A stretch of 64,000 bases of DNA from Prorocentrum cordatum (lineage: Eukaryota > Sar > Dinophyceae > Prorocentrales > Prorocentraceae). The notes below the pieces were generated by a model. It ran no database searches. It worked only from the letters and a program-made list of their open reading frames with translations, and was not told the DNA's origin. This document shows, piece after piece, positions 62,253 through 64,000 of the stretch. The stretch is taken from NCBI GenBank assembly GCA_963575745.1, contig CAUYUJ010000891.1:1245665-1309664 (forward strand), in the 5' to 3' direction. Position numbers and translations under genes: made by a program. Position 1 is the stretch's first letter. The number at the start of each line of letters is the position of its first letter.

Positions 62253-63140
62253 AGAGCCGACGTCGCGAAAACACGCAGCATCGCGAAACCTCGTGGCCAG
62301 AGCCCTCCGCCACATCCTTCTGCGGCATCCCTCGAGCCGGATCGACCTGTGAGGGCTCCGAGGCCGGAGACGGAGCAACAAGCGCCGGGCGTGACAAAAG
62401 TTGAGGTGCCCAGATCTCAGGGAGGGTCCCTCTCGAGTGCCGCCGCGGGCCTGTCCCGCCCGAGGCCCCACAGCTCGGCCCCTGTCCCCCCCCTCGGTGG
62501 GGGTGCTCGTGCCCGGCGAGCTGGCGCATTTGGCGAGCGGCAACCGCAGCGGTTCCTCCGGTGTCGCATTGCCGTCGCGCCGCTCGCATCCCACGGGCCC
62601 TCTCGACGGCGGCACGAGCGACCCTCGCCGCCGTTCTGTTCCCGTGAGGCTCGGTGACCCTAGCTGGCGGGCTGATGCCGCTCGGCACCAGGCTATATAG
62701 GGCCATGAGCCGAGACCCCAGAGCTCCGACGTGCTTGGCTGTTTCAATCCCACCGTGCTCCAACGATTTCTCTGCATCTGAGGCCCGCCACCCGGCCCCG
62801 GGCCCTCAGAAGTGGATCCGGGAGGAAGAGCTGCCCCCAGGGAACGGGTCGGGACCTCTGGTCGGGCGTTCCGTAAAGGGGGGGCGAGACAGGGGGGCGG
62901 GGGGGGAAGAAAGGTGCACCCTTTGTGCACCTGAGGGGCCCTCCTAAAGGGGCCCCCTGAGGCCCCAGAGGGGTAGGACGGGTGAACGTCTCTTCGCCCC
63001 CACGCTCTGGCCCCCCCCCTGAAGCAACGCCCAATCTGGGGCCGCGCCATTGGAAAATCACACCGTCGGACGTCTGGGACCTCGCTGCAGGACCACTTTT
63101 CGCGCCCTGCGTCACGCCCGTCCCCCCCCCCCCCCTGCGG

Positions 63141-63258
63141 GGAGGATGCGGAAGGAGGAGGAAAAAGGTGATGAGGAAGAGGAGGAGGAACAAGGAGGAA
63201 AACGAAGAGGATAATGAAAACGAGGAGGAGGAGGATGAGGAGGAGGAGGAGGACTTGT
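63141..63258. repeat. (AGG)n microsatellite
   Basis: About 120 bp, imperfect GGA/GAA. Confidence 0.9.
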
Positions 63259-63370
63259 CGCCGCCTGCGCCGCGCCCGTCTCCCCCCCCCGCGCGAAGCG
63301 GACCCCACTCCCAACTTCGGGCCGTCACGCAGAGAGCGAGCTCAGTTGCCGCTCCCGCCTCCCACCTTGT

Positions 63371-63545
63371 CTTTAGGCGGGCACACATCCCTCTACAGGA
63401 GGAATGCGTATTCTGAAATGGTTCAAAAATAGTATGGGGACGAACTTTCGAACTTCCTAGTATCTTTTGGATATGTGGGGGCACTGTTGGACTGTGTTCC
63501 ATTTTTCCTCCAGAACCCGCCTGTAGGAGGACGCGCCCGACCTAT
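63371..63545. mobile_element. MITE-like element, family K, copy 3
   Basis: Left TTTAGGCGGGCACACATCCC and CTCTACAGGAGGAAT; right CCGCCTGTAGGAGGACGCGC ending CCCGACCTA. Interior AATAGTATGGGGACGAACTT matches copy 1. From 63546 to 64000 I see no gene; 63865-63920 is a GGCGCCGCC palindrome. Confidence 0.65.
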
Positions 63546-64000
63546 GCCCCGTGGCTTCCCCGATGGTGCTAGAGCGGCCGGGGTCGGAGGATCGCGCCCG
63601 GTGAGGCTCTGGGCTGCGCACAGACAGGCCACCCATGCAGCCCCCCCGCTGGCCTCCACAAGTACCCATCGGTCGTGGGTGGAAAGCAGGTGTGTCTGGA
63701 GCCTTGGATCCCAACCTGCTTCGAGAGCGCCTTCCTCCTTCGAGGATCGAGTGGCTTCGCCCTGCCCGTCCTCTCTAGGGGGCGGGTGGAGCCCAATCTA
63801 CTTCCAACGCCTTCCTTCTTCGCGTTTCTACCTACTTCGTCCGACCGATGGGTCGCCTGGGTCGGTCTCAACGCCCCGGCGCCGCCTCCGGCGGCGCCCT
63901 CGGGGCGTTCCGCGCCCCGGGGTTAGCGTGCTGAGACCGCCCCGGATTGTTCGGGGGACCTGCTGCGGCCAGCGCGGAGACCCCCCTTTTCTGGGCCTGT

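Overview
The window reads as nuclear DNA of a dinoflagellate. The strongest evidence is three close matches to the dinoflagellate trans-spliced leader (DinoSL): at 23801-23821 (19 of 21 positions), 30880-30901 (21 of 22) and 55876-55896 (18 of 21). High GC, very long trinucleotide microsatellites, sparse coding sequence and introns with GT, GC or GA donors between short direct repeats fit the same group. I cannot name the species. No rRNA, tRNA or CRISPR array was seen. All coordinates of multi-exon genes are hand-derived reading-frame reconstructions.

Layout. (1) 4.6-17 kb, + strand: a gene of unknown function reconstructed as 12 small exons. Its introns repeatedly show terminal inverted repeats (TIRs) and flanking direct repeats, as expected of introner elements. 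(2) 17-21 kb: minisatellites and a 152-bp satellite array. (3) 21.1-36.6 kb: three non-LTR retrotransposons (LINEs), all on the + strand, head to tail, separated largely by (TCC)n microsatellite. The two with intact 5' ends begin with a spliced-leader copy. Two belong to one family with a terminal RNase H and zinc fingers; the third belongs to another family without RNase H. (4) 38.1-41.2 kb: an AT-richer fold-back element with about 150-bp TIRs. (5) 42.2-44.8 kb: a gene for a probable secreted protein with six near-identical Cys-rich modules, split by one intron that is itself an introner; a second copy of that introner lies 0.6 kb upstream. (6) 45.5-49.3 kb: MITE-like elements, one nested in another. 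(7) 49.4-54 kb: a 540-bp (AGG)n tract, a weak minus-strand coding candidate and about 2 kb of a 90-bp satellite. (8) 55.9-57.1 kb: an intronless cyclophilin-parvulin fusion gene with a relict spliced leader upstream, so a probable retrogene. (9) 58.3-60.3 kb: a minus-strand gene fragment interrupted by the same introner family as gene (1). The rest is microsatellites and short interspersed repeats.

The connecting theme is two-way traffic between RNA processing and genome structure. Trans-spliced RNAs (LINEs, cyclophilin) have been copied back into DNA with their leader. Short inverted-repeat elements have become introns in at least three genes. Frameshifts in the LINEs often fall in homopolymers, so some may be assembly errors rather than decay.
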